The position numbers and the translations under genes were made by a program. A stretch of 27,047 nt of DNA from a virus: positions 6,699 to 33,745 of IMG/VR virus record IMGVR_UViG_3300030060_008123; one strand, written 5' to 3'. The notes under the pieces were generated by a model. That model searched no databases and was not told where the DNA came from. It worked only from the letters and a program-made list of their open reading frames with translations. Each line of letters begins with the position of its first letter. Within the stretch, counting starts at the first letter, position 1. This document shows positions 14,029-24,300 of this stretch, one piece after another.

Positions 14029-14441
14029 TGGCTTTTATATCTAATATAAGTAGAAAACATCCTATTGACCTTAATAAAAATATGAGGGTAGGGATAGCTT
14101 TCCCTTTAGATGAAAGAAACGTAAATACAGGTACTTTTACTTTAAAAGAACAAGCTAAGTCAAATCTTATAAATGTTTTACTAACAGAACCTGGAGAAAG
14201 AGTATATCAACCTAATTTTGGAGTAGGTTTAAAAAAACTTTTATTTGAAAGTAAAATAAATACTCAATTATTAAATAGAAAAATTGATAAACAAATAAGA
14301 ATGTTTGTTCCTCAAATACAATTGCAAAATACTTCTACAGATTTTATAGAAAATGAAAATTTACTTTATATAAGAATAACATATAAATTTTTATTAGATG
14401 GGTCTCCAGATGCAATACAATTAAATTTTAATTCATATTAA
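14028..14441 (+). CDS. 25: Baseplate wedge protein gp25
   Basis: At 137 aa it is close to T4 gp25 (132 aa). It has the family's layout: a short N-terminal strand with DLNKNMRVGIAFPLDE (residues 14-29), a helix leading into the conserved LLTEPGERVYQPNFGVGL (51-68, with the Glu54-Pro55-Gly56 core), and a C-terminal beta hairpin (LLYIRITYKFLL). gp25 sits at the inner ring of the baseplate and helps trigger sheath polymerisation; related proteins occur in P2 (W), R-type pyocins and type VI secretion systems. Phage rather than T6SS origin is supported by the neighbouring gp55 and gp6 homologues. It lies 5 nt upstream of the gp6 gene. Confidence 0.92.
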   Translation: MAFISNISRKHPIDLNKNMRVGIAFPLDERNVNTGTFTLKEQAKSNLINVLLTEPGERVYQPNFGVGLKKLLFESKINTQLLNRKIDKQIRMFVPQIQLQNTSTDFIENENLLYIRITYKFLLDGSPDAIQLNFNSY

Positions 14442-14446
14442 ATAAA

Positions 14447-16342
14447 ATGGCATACAATAAAACATCAAACATACCTGATAACAGAAATGTTAAGTATTTA
14501 AGTAAAGATTTTGAATCTTTTAGAAGTAATTTACAAGAATTTGCAGAAATATATTTTCCTAATACTTATAATGATTTTTCAACAAGTAATCCAGCTACAA
14601 TGTTTATTGAAATGGCTTCTTACGTTGGTGATATATTATCTTTTTATACTGATACTCAAATTCAAGAAACTTTTTTATCTTTAGCTCAAGAAAATGAAAA
14701 TATATATAATATGGCTTATGCTATGGGGTATAAACCTTCATTATCAGAAGCTTCTAGTGTAGGTTTAAGTTTATACCAATTAGTTCCTTCTAAACCATCT
14801 TCTAACTATGATCCTGACTTAGACTATGCTTTAACTATAGGCCAAGGATCCACATTTACAACAGCAAATGGAACTTCTTTTTATACAACACAAGAATGTA
14901 ATTTTGGTGTTTCTTCTTCATTAAATGATGATCCAGATGCAGAAATATTCCAATATGATGGTAGTGGAAATCCTGAATATTGGTTACTAACTAAAAATAA
15001 TATACCTGCTATTTCTGCAGAACAAAAAACCCAAACATTTCAAATAGGTGCCCCTGAAAGATTTAAAACATTAACTTTATTTGATAATAACATACTTTCA
15101 GTAGTATCTTGTACAGACTCAGATGGTAATCAATGGCATGAGGTAGATTATTTAGCACAAGATACTAAGTTTTTTACTAGAGCAAATACAGCAGCTGTAG
15201 ATCCTACAATGGCTCAATATAGAGATAATGTTACTAGTATTATAGACCTTATTACTGTACCAAAAAGATTTGTAACTAGAGCTAAAGAAAATAATACATT
15301 AGAAATCCAATTTGGTGCTGGTACTTCTGCAGAAGCTGATGTAGATATAATTCCTAATCCTGATAATATAGGTTTAGGAATTAAAGATGGAAGAAGTAAA
15401 TTAGATCAAGCATATGATCCTTCAAATTTTTTATATAGTAAAGGGTATGGTGAATCACCTTCAAATACAACTTTAACTATAACTTATTTAGTAGGTGGAG
15501 GTATAGAAAGTAATGTAAGTTCTAATACTATAACTCAAAAAGGAATACTTGATGTAAGAAACAAAGCTAATCTACAAAATTCTTTACTAACTTTTGTTAA
15601 AAATTCTATTGAATCAACAAACCCAAACCCTGCTGCAGGAGGGGGTGATGGAGATACTCCTCGAGATGTTAGAGAAAAAGCTATGGCTCATTTTGCTGCT
15701 CAACAAAGAGCTGTAACTAAAGAAGATTATACATTAAGAGCACTTTCTATGCCTGCTGAATTTGGAAGGATAGCTAAAGCATACATAACTCAAGATGATC
15801 AACTAAGTCCTAATACAAATGAATCTAATCGTATTCCTAATCCTTTAGCTTTAAATTTATATACTTTGGGACTTGATAATCAAGGATCTTTAATTCCTTT
15901 AAATTTTGCTACAAAACAAAATTTACAAACATATCTAGAACAATACAGAATGTTAACAGATGCTATTAACATTAAAGATGCTTATGTTATAAACATAAGA
16001 GTATTATTTACTATAACAACTTATAAAAATTCAAATAACCAACAAGTTTTATTAAGTTGTATTGATTTAATTTCAAGATTTTTTAACCCTCGGTTTTGGC
16101 AAATCAATCAACCTATTGTTTTATCTGAACTAGAAAATCTTATAGGTGTTGTAAGTGGAGTAAAAACAGTAGAAAATATTGAGATTTTAAATATTGCTGG
16201 AGAAAATATAGGTTACTCTAAATATGTATATGATATATTATCAGCAACTAGAAATGGAGTAATTTATCCTTCATTAGACCCAAGTATATTTGAACTTAAG
16301 TTCCCTCAAGAAGATATTGAAGGATCTGTAACAACTTATTAA
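14447..16342 (+). CDS. 6: Baseplate wedge protein gp6 (baseplate J-like)
   Basis: The 631-aa product compares with 660 aa for T4 gp6. Its N-terminus has the characteristic KYLSKDFESFRSNL (17-30), then NPATMFIEMASYVGDILSFY and TFLSLAQENENIYNMAYAMGY, seen in gp6 and J-like proteins of contractile tails. The central region holds beta-rich segments and RDVREKAMAHFAAQQRAVT followed by DYTLRALSM, the family's conserved middle block. The C-terminal third (VINIRVLFTI, QINQPIVLSELENLIGVVSGV) is the typical end, in which a dimerisation domain links wedges. gp6 forms the iris-like inner ring that opens on contraction. It is adjacent to gp25, as in most T4-like phages. Confidence 0.9.
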   Translation: MAYNKTSNIPDNRNVKYLSKDFESFRSNLQEFAEIYFPNTYNDFSTSNPATMFIEMASYVGDILSFYTDTQIQETFLSLAQENENIYNMAYAMGYKPSLSEASSVGLSLYQLVPSKPSSNYDPDLDYALTIGQGSTFTTANGTSFYTTQECNFGVSSSLNDDPDAEIFQYDGSGNPEYWLLTKNNIPAISAEQKTQTFQIGAPERFKTLTLFDNNILSVVSCTDSDGNQWHEVDYLAQDTKFFTRANTAAVDPTMAQYRDNVTSIIDLITVPKRFVTRAKENNTLEIQFGAGTSAEADVDIIPNPDNIGLGIKDGRSKLDQAYDPSNFLYSKGYGESPSNTTLTITYLVGGGIESNVSSNTITQKGILDVRNKANLQNSLLTFVKNSIESTNPNPAAGGGDGDTPRDVREKAMAHFAAQQRAVTKEDYTLRALSMPAEFGRIAKAYITQDDQLSPNTNESNRIPNPLALNLYTLGLDNQGSLIPLNFATKQNLQTYLEQYRMLTDAINIKDAYVINIRVLFTITTYKNSNNQQVLLSCIDLISRFFNPRFWQINQPIVLSELENLIGVVSGVKTVENIEILNIAGENIGYSKYVYDILSATRNGVIYPSLDPSIFELKFPQEDIEGSVTTY

Positions 16343-16344
16343 TT

Positions 16345-17958
16345 ATGGCTTATTATTATTTATTTCCAGAAATAGACTCAACTATATATAGTCATCCAGA
16401 CCGAAAAACTTTAAACACTGGTGGAGATGAAATCCTTGAAATTGTAAAAGAAAAACACACTGACCAAAAATATTATCCTACTAGGATTTTAGTTAAATTT
16501 AAAAATGAAGAAATTAAGGATGTAATTGAAAATACAATAGGATCTTCTACTTTTAATAATGGTACATCTAAAGTTAATTTAAGGTTATATGAAACCCAAC
16601 AAAAAAATCTTACTACAACTCTTAATTTAAATGTATTTGCTGTATCTCAATCATGGTCTGAAGGTAAAGGTAGATATTCTAATTTACCCTCTTCCTCTAA
16701 TGGTGTTTCTTGGTTATATAGAGATAATGATATTACAAAAACACAATGGCCTACAGGATCAACACCTGGATTGTCTATAGCTTCAAGTTCTTTTACAATA
16801 TTAGAAATACCTTCCTCCTCAGTACATAAATTAAGAATAGGAAATATTAATTATATACCTGTTATATCTGGTTCTAGTTTTTTTAGTGGAAGTGATAGTA
16901 CAGAAGTTTATGTAGATATAAGTGGGTCCGGTACTGTTTCCGCAATGGGTAATTTTAATAAAAGTTTAGTTAAAGCTATCAATACTTACTCAACAGATGT
17001 ATCAGCTAGTTTTAATTCAGAAGCATGGGGTTCCAATATAGGAGCAATTTATTTATCAGCATCAGTAGCAGGTACTAAAGGTAACATAGAAGTAGTTACT
17101 AGTTCTCTTCAGACAGATCAAGCAGGAAAACACCAAGGAGTCTTTAGAGCGAATTCATCTGAATTAGGATATAGTCTTCAAGGAGGAACAGATGGTACAG
17201 CAGTAACTTTTTACCCAGGAACCACAGGATCTTTAGACAAAGATTTACTTACCGCGGGAGGTGGTGCTTGGTGGACAGGTAGTAATTATACTTCAACTCA
17301 ACAATTTTTAAACGCTACTTCATTTGATACTAATTTTGAAGTAATTAATATAGTTCAAAGATGGAGTAGTAGTTTATTTGCAAGCCAACAATATAATCAA
17401 GGTAACTTACCTTCAGGAATAGAAAATCATGGTTTTTTAATTAAACAACCTGAATCAGTAGAATTAGCATCAAGTAGTAGTTTTGGAGAAATGCAGTTTT
17501 TTTCTGTTGATACTCATACTATTTATCCACCAAGATTATGTTTTAAATGGGATGATAGTACTCATGAATTTACTTCTCAAGCTAAAACTAGTGGGGAATT
17601 AAATGTGTCATTATATAAAAATAAAAAAGAATATAATCAAAATGATGTAGCTACATTTCGAGTTCATGTAAGAGATAAATATCCAACAAGAACATTTGTT
17701 ACTTCATCTAATTTTTTAAACCCAGGTTACTTTACAGCAAATTCTTTTTATAGTATTAGAGATGCTTATTCAGAAGAAGAAGTTATACCATTTGATGATA
17801 ATTTTACTAAAATGAGTGCAGATGCAGAAGGTATGTATTTTAAAATCTATATGAATGGTTTACAACCAGAAAGATATTATCGTTTATTATTTAAACATAT
17901 GAACGATGATGGAACTATGATATATGATAATAATTATATTTTTAAAGTTATTAGATAA
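16345..17958 (+). CDS. Beta-rich virion structural protein with an inserted domain
   Basis: The 537-aa protein starts with MAYYYLFPEIDSTIYSHPDR, a start I recall from marine T4-like phages. Its first part (YYPTRILVKF, LNVFAVSQSWSEGKGRYSN, GVSWLYRDN) and a later part (IVQRWSSSLFASQQYN, GFLIKQPESV, PRLCFKWDDS) together resemble one jelly-roll-like DNRLRE-type domain. Between them lies a Ser/Gly-rich insert with LVKAINTYS, IYLSASVAGTKGNIEVVTSS, a small module found in virion adhesins and shared with the large protein at 21375-25755. The C-terminal part has Ig-like strands (FRVHVRDKYP, YYRLLFKHM). A wedge-arm or tail-fibre-attachment role is plausible; the exact T4 counterpart is unclear. It overlaps the next gene by one base. 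Confidence 0.72.
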   Translation: MAYYYLFPEIDSTIYSHPDRKTLNTGGDEILEIVKEKHTDQKYYPTRILVKFKNEEIKDVIENTIGSSTFNNGTSKVNLRLYETQQKNLTTTLNLNVFAVSQSWSEGKGRYSNLPSSSNGVSWLYRDNDITKTQWPTGSTPGLSIASSSFTILEIPSSSVHKLRIGNINYIPVISGSSFFSGSDSTEVYVDISGSGTVSAMGNFNKSLVKAINTYSTDVSASFNSEAWGSNIGAIYLSASVAGTKGNIEVVTSSLQTDQAGKHQGVFRANSSELGYSLQGGTDGTAVTFYPGTTGSLDKDLLTAGGGAWWTGSNYTSTQQFLNATSFDTNFEVINIVQRWSSSLFASQQYNQGNLPSGIENHGFLIKQPESVELASSSSFGEMQFFSVDTHTIYPPRLCFKWDDSTHEFTSQAKTSGELNVSLYKNKKEYNQNDVATFRVHVRDKYPTRTFVTSSNFLNPGYFTANSFYSIRDAYSEEEVIPFDDNFTKMSADAEGMYFKIYMNGLQPERYYRLLFKHMNDDGTMIYDNNYIFKVIR

Positions 17959-20486
17959 TGTTTGTTGATGAAAATGATCTTTATAATGAAAATCTCTCAT
18001 CTTATGAACCTGCTAGGGATACAGATGCAGAATTTGGTGATTCTATGGAAGGAGAACTTCCCCAAACAGTATCTAATCCCTCAATAGATTTAGAGAAAGA
18101 AATAATAAGTAATAGGTTAGCTAAAGAAATTTTAGATCGAGATTTTAATGAATTAATAGATTTAGGAGTAGATATAGATGTAAAAAAGTTATTTGATTTA
18201 TACAATACTTTATTTTATCAAATAAAAAAAAAAGATGCTCCTAATAATAATTCTCATCATGATTTAATCCATGAAAGTCTCCATTATTTTAATAATTTTG
18301 TAGATTATTGTAAACCTACAGGATATGGAGATACTCAAGTTAATTGTGATAATGAAATTGAAAGATTATTTGGAATAATAGATGAAATTAATACTCTTTC
18401 ATATGAAAAAGAAAATAAAATAGACGAACAAAATTTTATGTATCCTAATGGTACTTTATTAAGAGGAGAACACTTAGCAGAAAATGGATTGCCTGTATGG
18501 GTTATGGTTCAAGGAAAAAAAAGAGAAATAAAAAATACAGAAATATATCAAGTAATAAAAAGGGCTTTAGGACATGCTTCTAATACCCCAGATAGTGAAA
18601 TATTACATAAAGTAACTAATGATGAATTAAGTGACATTGTAGAAGGATTATCTATAGAAAATGCATTTGATGTTTATAATGTAGACAATACAGGAAGTCA
18701 AACATTAGCAGATCCTACAGTAACTATAAGTGAAACTTTTAATTATAGAGAATCAATGTTTGTTTGTCTATGTGATGCTGTTGATGATCCTGACGAAGCA
18801 CTAGATTTATATAAAATATTTGGAGGGGGTCAACCTAGTAATGGAACGGATAATACAGGAAAATGTACTATTATTTATTATAATTTAGATTCACAAAAAC
18901 AAACTTTAGTTTTAAATGCAGGAGAAAGTACCCTTTCTTATTTTCCTTCTACAGGAGGTAAAATTCAACATAGAGTTGATTTATTTGATGGTGTAGAAAG
19001 TGTTCCTGCTGTTTTTAGTGATCCTACTACTCCTTGTACTGATAATGATGGGAATAACTATAATTTAGACCCTTATGGAAATGTAGTTAACGGAGTATAT
19101 CTTAATGGTTTTATAAGAGAAATTAGATTTTCTGAAAATGGTAATAATTTAACTACACCCCCTGATGGAACTGGTTATCTTTTTGATGATGATGGTTTTG
19201 GAAATATTACATCAGGGCATACCATAGAAAAATTAAAAGATGACTATGGGTCTGACGAAGAAGGTTTTAATGTGTTTTATTATAATGTTCCCTTTGTTGC
19301 AAGATTACCTAAATTTTCAAATTATAATCATAATACTAATAACGGGCATCTTAATGGAGGAAGACTTGGAGTACAACTTGTTACTCCAAAAATAAGAATG
19401 TTTACTAGTGGTGATGGGGGATTATTTGCTCAATTTCCACCTACACATAGTCCAGACACTGAAGATAATAAAAGTTCTTACCCTAATGGGTCTACTTATG
19501 GTTATGCTCATGGTTTTAGTCCTGAAGCAGGAATAGGAAATGATTTTTATGCTATAGAAAATATAAAAATTCGAGATCCTGAATTTTATAATACTGTTTT
19601 AAATAATCCTGATTCAAGAATTTACAACCCTAATGAAGATGCTTCTAAATGTCTTTTTTTAGGTCCTAAAAATAATGGTCATGGTCTTTCTTGGACTCGT
19701 ACTTACGGAAATAATGATATAAGATCAGCCTTTAATTCTAGTATATCTTTTCAACAAATTGCTTCTGCTTATAGTACTTTAGCAGGTGCTGCAGCTGAAT
19801 TTCAAAGTTATTTAGTTACGGGTAATGGATATTCTGCCTATAATAATGCTGGATCTTTACCTGTAGTTTTTAATTTAGATGTTGGGTATTATGGGTATAA
19901 CCATGGGTTAGGATCTTTTGATGTGAAAGCATGGGCATGTTATGGTGCTCCTATTTTTGAAGTACCTGTTGGGGGAGGTAAATTATGGTATGTAATAGGA
20001 CCTATGTTGTGGCATGTAGATGGAAATAGTTATGTTGAAAGGATGGAAAAAGCAGATATGGGTAGTTCTTATACAGAGTCAGGTGGTAATTGGAGATATG
20101 GTAAAGCAGGAAATGATCATTGGAGACTTATATATCCTATAGCAACTACAAGCTGGACTTCTTTTCAAGGTGATAATGATGATGGAGGTCATATTCATAA
20201 ATTTTGTGATGGTTCTTTTGCAGGTGGTATAGCATTAAGATATCCTGAAAGACATCCTTTAATGCAAGGGACTTTTAACACTATTACTCAAATAATGGCA
20301 GGAACCCCTGTTACTAATACTAATCTTTCTGGAGGTACACCAAGAGTAAAATGTGTATTTCCTGGTTTAGACCATGTTTTTTACCAAAATTACATAAACA
20401 CAGGTGGTCCATATGGACATACAACTCCTTGGAATGGAACCGGATTAGAAAGTAAGTTTTCATTTACAGGACATTATCATTTTTAA
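17958..20486 (+). CDS. Large baseplate/adhesin-like structural protein with HxH end
   Basis: The 842-aa product has an acidic N-terminus, then a domain (about 70-200) with KKLFDLYNTLFYQI, MYPNGTLLR and WVMVQGKKREIKNTEIY that reappears in the next gene. A short PCTDNDGNNYN segment (about 359-370) looks like a remnant of the GCTD...C module. The C-terminal half is Gly-, Asn-, Tyr- and His-rich and beta-like, with HGFSPEAG, GHGLSW, GGHIHKF (His745, His747) and a terminal GHYHF (His839, His841). HxH pairs bind metal ions along the axis of trimeric phage fibres such as T4 gp37, so a receptor-contacting trimer is possible. The domain order suggests a baseplate anchor in front and an exposed tip at the end. 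It starts on the last base of the preceding stop. Confidence 0.7.
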   Translation: MFVDENDLYNENLSSYEPARDTDAEFGDSMEGELPQTVSNPSIDLEKEIISNRLAKEILDRDFNELIDLGVDIDVKKLFDLYNTLFYQIKKKDAPNNNSHHDLIHESLHYFNNFVDYCKPTGYGDTQVNCDNEIERLFGIIDEINTLSYEKENKIDEQNFMYPNGTLLRGEHLAENGLPVWVMVQGKKREIKNTEIYQVIKRALGHASNTPDSEILHKVTNDELSDIVEGLSIENAFDVYNVDNTGSQTLADPTVTISETFNYRESMFVCLCDAVDDPDEALDLYKIFGGGQPSNGTDNTGKCTIIYYNLDSQKQTLVLNAGESTLSYFPSTGGKIQHRVDLFDGVESVPAVFSDPTTPCTDNDGNNYNLDPYGNVVNGVYLNGFIREIRFSENGNNLTTPPDGTGYLFDDDGFGNITSGHTIEKLKDDYGSDEEGFNVFYYNVPFVARLPKFSNYNHNTNNGHLNGGRLGVQLVTPKIRMFTSGDGGLFAQFPPTHSPDTEDNKSSYPNGSTYGYAHGFSPEAGIGNDFYAIENIKIRDPEFYNTVLNNPDSRIYNPNEDASKCLFLGPKNNGHGLSWTRTYGNNDIRSAFNSSISFQQIASAYSTLAGAAAEFQSYLVTGNGYSAYNNAGSLPVVFNLDVGYYGYNHGLGSFDVKAWACYGAPIFEVPVGGGKLWYVIGPMLWHVDGNSYVERMEKADMGSSYTESGGNWRYGKAGNDHWRLIYPIATTSWTSFQGDNDDGGHIHKFCDGSFAGGIALRYPERHPLMQGTFNTITQIMAGTPVTNTNLSGGTPRVKCVFPGLDHVFYQNYINTGGPYGHTTPWNGTGLESKFSFTGHYHF

Positions 20487-20489
20487 ACT

Positions 20490-21338
20490 ATGGCAACACA
20501 AGAACAAAAAACAATATTAGAAGGTTGTACAGACCCAAAAGCTTCAAATTATATAGGAGCTACTTTTATGGAAGATCCTACTATTAAAGTTATAGATAAT
20601 CTTAGTTGTGAATATTACCAACAGATTAAATTAAATAAAAGTATATATGGTCATAAAGGATTCGAAGAAAATACAGATATAAATTTTACAGAACTAAATC
20701 TTCGAAATTTAGAAATAGAAGATTTTTTTTCATTATATAGAAAAATTTTTTACAATATACCTAGAAGAGGAATATTTTCCCATAAATCAATAATAGATAG
20801 AAGTACAGAATATATACCCGGATATACACACCCTAAAACAATACAGATAGAAGATTTATTTTTAGAAATCCAAGCAGCTTTACAAAGATTTTTTTCAATA
20901 GAACAAAAACATTCTATAATAAAAAATAATACTATATTAAGAGCCACAAATAATGTAAGTTCAACCTTTAATGCTAATTCAGGTGAAGCTTTATATCTTA
21001 TACAGTCTTTTAAAAAAAGACTTATAACTGGAACAAATGTAGTTTTTACTAATCTTGGATCTACAACAGCTGAAAAACGAGGACCAGCACATATTTTAAG
21101 CCAAATTAAACAAACATTAAATTTAGCAGAGGATGTAGATGTTACTGTTCCTTTACCTTCTGAAGTTTTAAGTAATATACCTGATGGTCCTGAAATAACA
21201 AAAATAGCAGATATTGATGTAGATTTATTAGATATAAATACTATAAATATTAATTTAGCTTTAGAAGAAATAATTGAACATTATGGGGTAGGAAATACTT
21301 CTTCCGGTCTTAATAATGCTCTTTCAGGAAATTATTAA
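20490..21338 (+). CDS. Baseplate-operon protein with an N-terminal GCTD...C module
   Basis: The 282-aa product starts with a GCTD-type module (residues about 11-40: EGCTDPKASNY ... DNLSCEYY), carrying both cysteines and a roughly 9-residue insertion relative to the T9SS protein's copies. It then has a domain (about 73-187) with DFFSLYRKIFYNIPRR, SHKSIIDRS, NNTILR and LIQSFKKRLITG, clearly parallel to residues about 70-200 of the preceding 842-aa protein. The C-terminal part is acidic and helical. A pair of Cys in a non-secreted virion protein is unusual, but particle proteins meet oxidising conditions after lysis. Spacing is 3 nt after the preceding gene. A likely role is a peripheral baseplate or adapter protein; the function of the module is unknown. 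Confidence 0.72.
   Translation: MATQEQKTILEGCTDPKASNYIGATFMEDPTIKVIDNLSCEYYQQIKLNKSIYGHKGFEENTDINFTELNLRNLEIEDFFSLYRKIFYNIPRRGIFSHKSIIDRSTEYIPGYTHPKTIQIEDLFLEIQAALQRFFSIEQKHSIIKNNTILRATNNVSSTFNANSGEALYLIQSFKKRLITGTNVVFTNLGSTTAEKRGPAHILSQIKQTLNLAEDVDVTVPLPSEVLSNIPDGPEITKIADIDVDLLDINTININLALEEIIEHYGVGNTSSGLNNALSGNY
20523..20609 (+). repeat. Single GCTD...C module in a baseplate-operon gene
   Basis: The encoded segment GCTDPKASNYIGATF, a short insert, then DNLSC, matches the module that is repeated 17 times in the T9SS protein at 828-4004 (GCTDPxAxNYxxxAxxDxxSC). Conserved points are Gly-Cys-Thr-Asp-Pro, Ala, Asn-Tyr and the final Asp-x-x-Ser-Cys. It is the only full copy seen in the virion genes. 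Confidence 0.75.
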
Positions 21339-21353
21339 AATAAAAAAAACATT

Positions 21354-21371
21354 TATATTTATATATAAATA
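21354..21371 (+). promoter_or_regulatory. TATATTTATAT overlapping TATAAATA before the largest structural gene
   Basis: TATATTTATAT (21354-21364) runs into an exact TATAAATA (21364-21371). ATTTATATATAAAT at 21357-21370 is a perfect 14-bp palindrome. The 36-nt gap is one of only a few in the tail operon. TATAAATA ends 3 nt before the ATG, so the left element is the better promoter candidate. Confidence 0.35.
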
Positions 21372-21374
21372 ATA

Positions 21375-24300
21375 ATGGCAGACAATTACGAAATATTATC
21401 TTTACCTAGACTAGAAATTAATACCCCTTTAGTAGATAAAAAACTTATTGAAAAAACTTTTGGTCAAAATGGAGATGTAATAGAACTTCATATATATTCT
21501 ATGAACGGTGATCTTATTATGTCTGAAACACCTTTCACAGATTTTATTCTTCCTAATCCTGGAGATCTTAATACTGAAATTCAAATAGATCCTAGACAAA
21601 TATTATTAGATAGAGGTTTTTATAAAGGTAAATATAATTTACGTTTTAATTTTCAAAGATATAAAATATTCAATACAGAGGATAATTATCTTTCTATTAA
21701 AGAAATTTCTAACTCTAGAACAGAAATTAGAGCTGTAGCTCCAAATATTCCTAATTCAACCTTAAGACCACCAGTTGAAAGTTTTATTTCTGAAATAGAT
21801 ACTTCTGCATACTTTAAAGAATTTATTTTAAATTTTGGAGATGATAAAAATGTAGTAGGAATTAATATTTTATTAAATAGAAATCCTGAAAAGTTTGAAG
21901 TATTATTTAAACTTTTTGAACCATTACCTGATAACATATTTACACAAAATTCTTTTAAAATAGTAGAATCTATTACTGATCCAAAAAGTGTAGAAGTAGA
22001 TTTAGGTAGTACATCAACAATTGCTATAGGAGTTGGTATTAGAGGACCTAATTTTAATATAGAAACAAAAAGATATAATAGTTCTCCTACTGATTTTAAA
22101 AACTTTAATGAAATTTTAGAAGATTTTGCTATTACTTCTTCTCGTGACCATTTAATAAGTAAATTAAATAATTTTGATGAAATACCTAATATAAGATATG
22201 ATTATATAAGACCTATTTCTGGTAGTGATAGTAATTACATAAATGAAAATTCTTATCATTTTGAAAATTTTGTACATTTTGGTAGTGCTACTGAAATGTT
22301 AAAAAACTTTAAATTTAAGTTAGAACTATTAGAAAGTTATGATTCAAAAATAAATGAAATAAATACAACTTCTCTAAATACAGGATACATTAATAATGCT
22401 CGAAAAGATTTAATTGATAAAAAAAGAAAAATAACAAATGCTTTTAGTGGATACGAAAAGTTTTTATATTTTGATTCAGGAACTTATTCATGGCCTAAAA
22501 CAAATAACCCAAATACTCCTGTTACTTCTTCTTATACTTTAGCTACTGTAGATTCTACAGCAGCATTAGAATGGTTAGGTAGTGAGAATGACCAAAATGC
22601 TTATTATGGAGGTCAGTTGTTATCTGCTTCTTTATTTGATAGAGATAATCCTTACACTTTAACAAGAACTTTACCTAATTTTATTACAGATAATGATGAT
22701 AATGGATATTACATATCTTTTATAGATATGATAGGCCAACATTTTGATCATATATGGTTATATATAAAACATATAACTGAAAAAAATAACGCACATAACC
22801 TTCATGGTATATCTAAAGATTTAGTATATAATCAATTAAAAAGTTTGGGAATAGAAACTTTTGATCAGTTTGAAAATTCTAGTTTATATGAATATATTTT
22901 AGGGGAAGGGACTTCAGGTAGTCAATATTTTAATGTAAATCACTTCCATAATTATAGTGCAAACCACCCTTCAAGTTCTTTTGGATTAGGATTAGCCGTT
23001 TCAGCTTCAGAAACTTTAATTACTGCTTCTAATGATGGATCTATACCTAAACAAGATATTTCAAAAGAAATATGGAAAAGATTATACCATAATGCTCCCT
23101 ATCTTTTAAAAACTAAAGGTACAGAAAGAGGAATAAGAGCTTTAATGGCTTGTTATGGTGTACCTTCAACTATTTTAAATATAAAAGAATACGGAGGTCC
23201 TACAACAGATAAAACAACTTATAAAACTTTTAGTTATGATAAGTCTGGATTATCTCTTAAAGGAGGAACTACAGGTTCTGGGTATTTTATTAAAACTCCT
23301 TGGAGTTCATCTCTTACAAATGAATTAAGAAGATCAGGCAAAACAGTTGAGTTTAGAATTAAACCTATAAGATCAGGAAGTAATAGCCATCATTTATTTA
23401 GTTTATCAGGTTCAAATCCTACAAAAGAACCTGTTTTAGTACTAAACCCACACACAGGAAATGATGTATCTTCTTCAGGAGATAGATTAGAATATGGACA
23501 GTTAGATTTACGAATAAATGATTCTGTAGTAGCATCAACAAGTAATTTTCCTATATTTAATGGAAAATTTTGGAATATTTTTATAGGAACTCATGGAACT
23601 TCAGGAAGTAGTGCTGACATAAAATTTGGAGCATATCAATCTAATAATTTTAAAAGAGTAATATCACATACAGCAAGTATATCTCAAACACAAAATGATA
23701 GAGCACTTACTTTTGGAGATCCGTTTTTTGAAGAAGGTGTAGGAGGTTCAGAAATAGGATCTGGATTTGAAATAGGTGGTTATTATGGCCCACATATAGG
23801 AGGAGCTACTTTTGCTTACTTTGGAGGTATGGAAGAAAGTGATGATTCTGAATATAATAATGTAGATACTTTAGGATATTCAGGTTCAATGCAAGAAATA
23901 AGATATCATTTTGGAGAATTATTATCTCATGATACTTTTAAAAAACACGCTTTAGAACCCTTTATGTATGCAGGTAATACACCTTCATCATCTTATGAAA
24001 ACTTAATTCTTAGATTACCCTTAGGTAGTAACAATCAACAAAATCCATCTTCAAGTTTTCATCCTAATATAAATGTAAAATATATTCCTGAAACTCCTTC
24101 ACAAGCAACAGCACAATTAATATTTACTAATCTTAATGATGCTTTTACTAACAGTCCTTTACTTACAAATTTAGGACAATATAATGTAAGTTTAACTATT
24201 ATAGACACTAGTGGGGTTTCAAAAACTTATTTAGGACAACACCCAGATGGAGGAGGAATCTATTCTAATTTTAGTAATGGAGATTTAACTCCTGATGGAG

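Noticed and set aside
14028-16342. Type VI secretion or extracellular contractile injection system, suggested by gp25- and J-like genes
   Set aside because: gp55 late sigma factor, the phage-style gp5-like hub and many phage-typical small proteins are present, and no T6SS or eCIS ATPase or membrane-complex genes are seen in the window.
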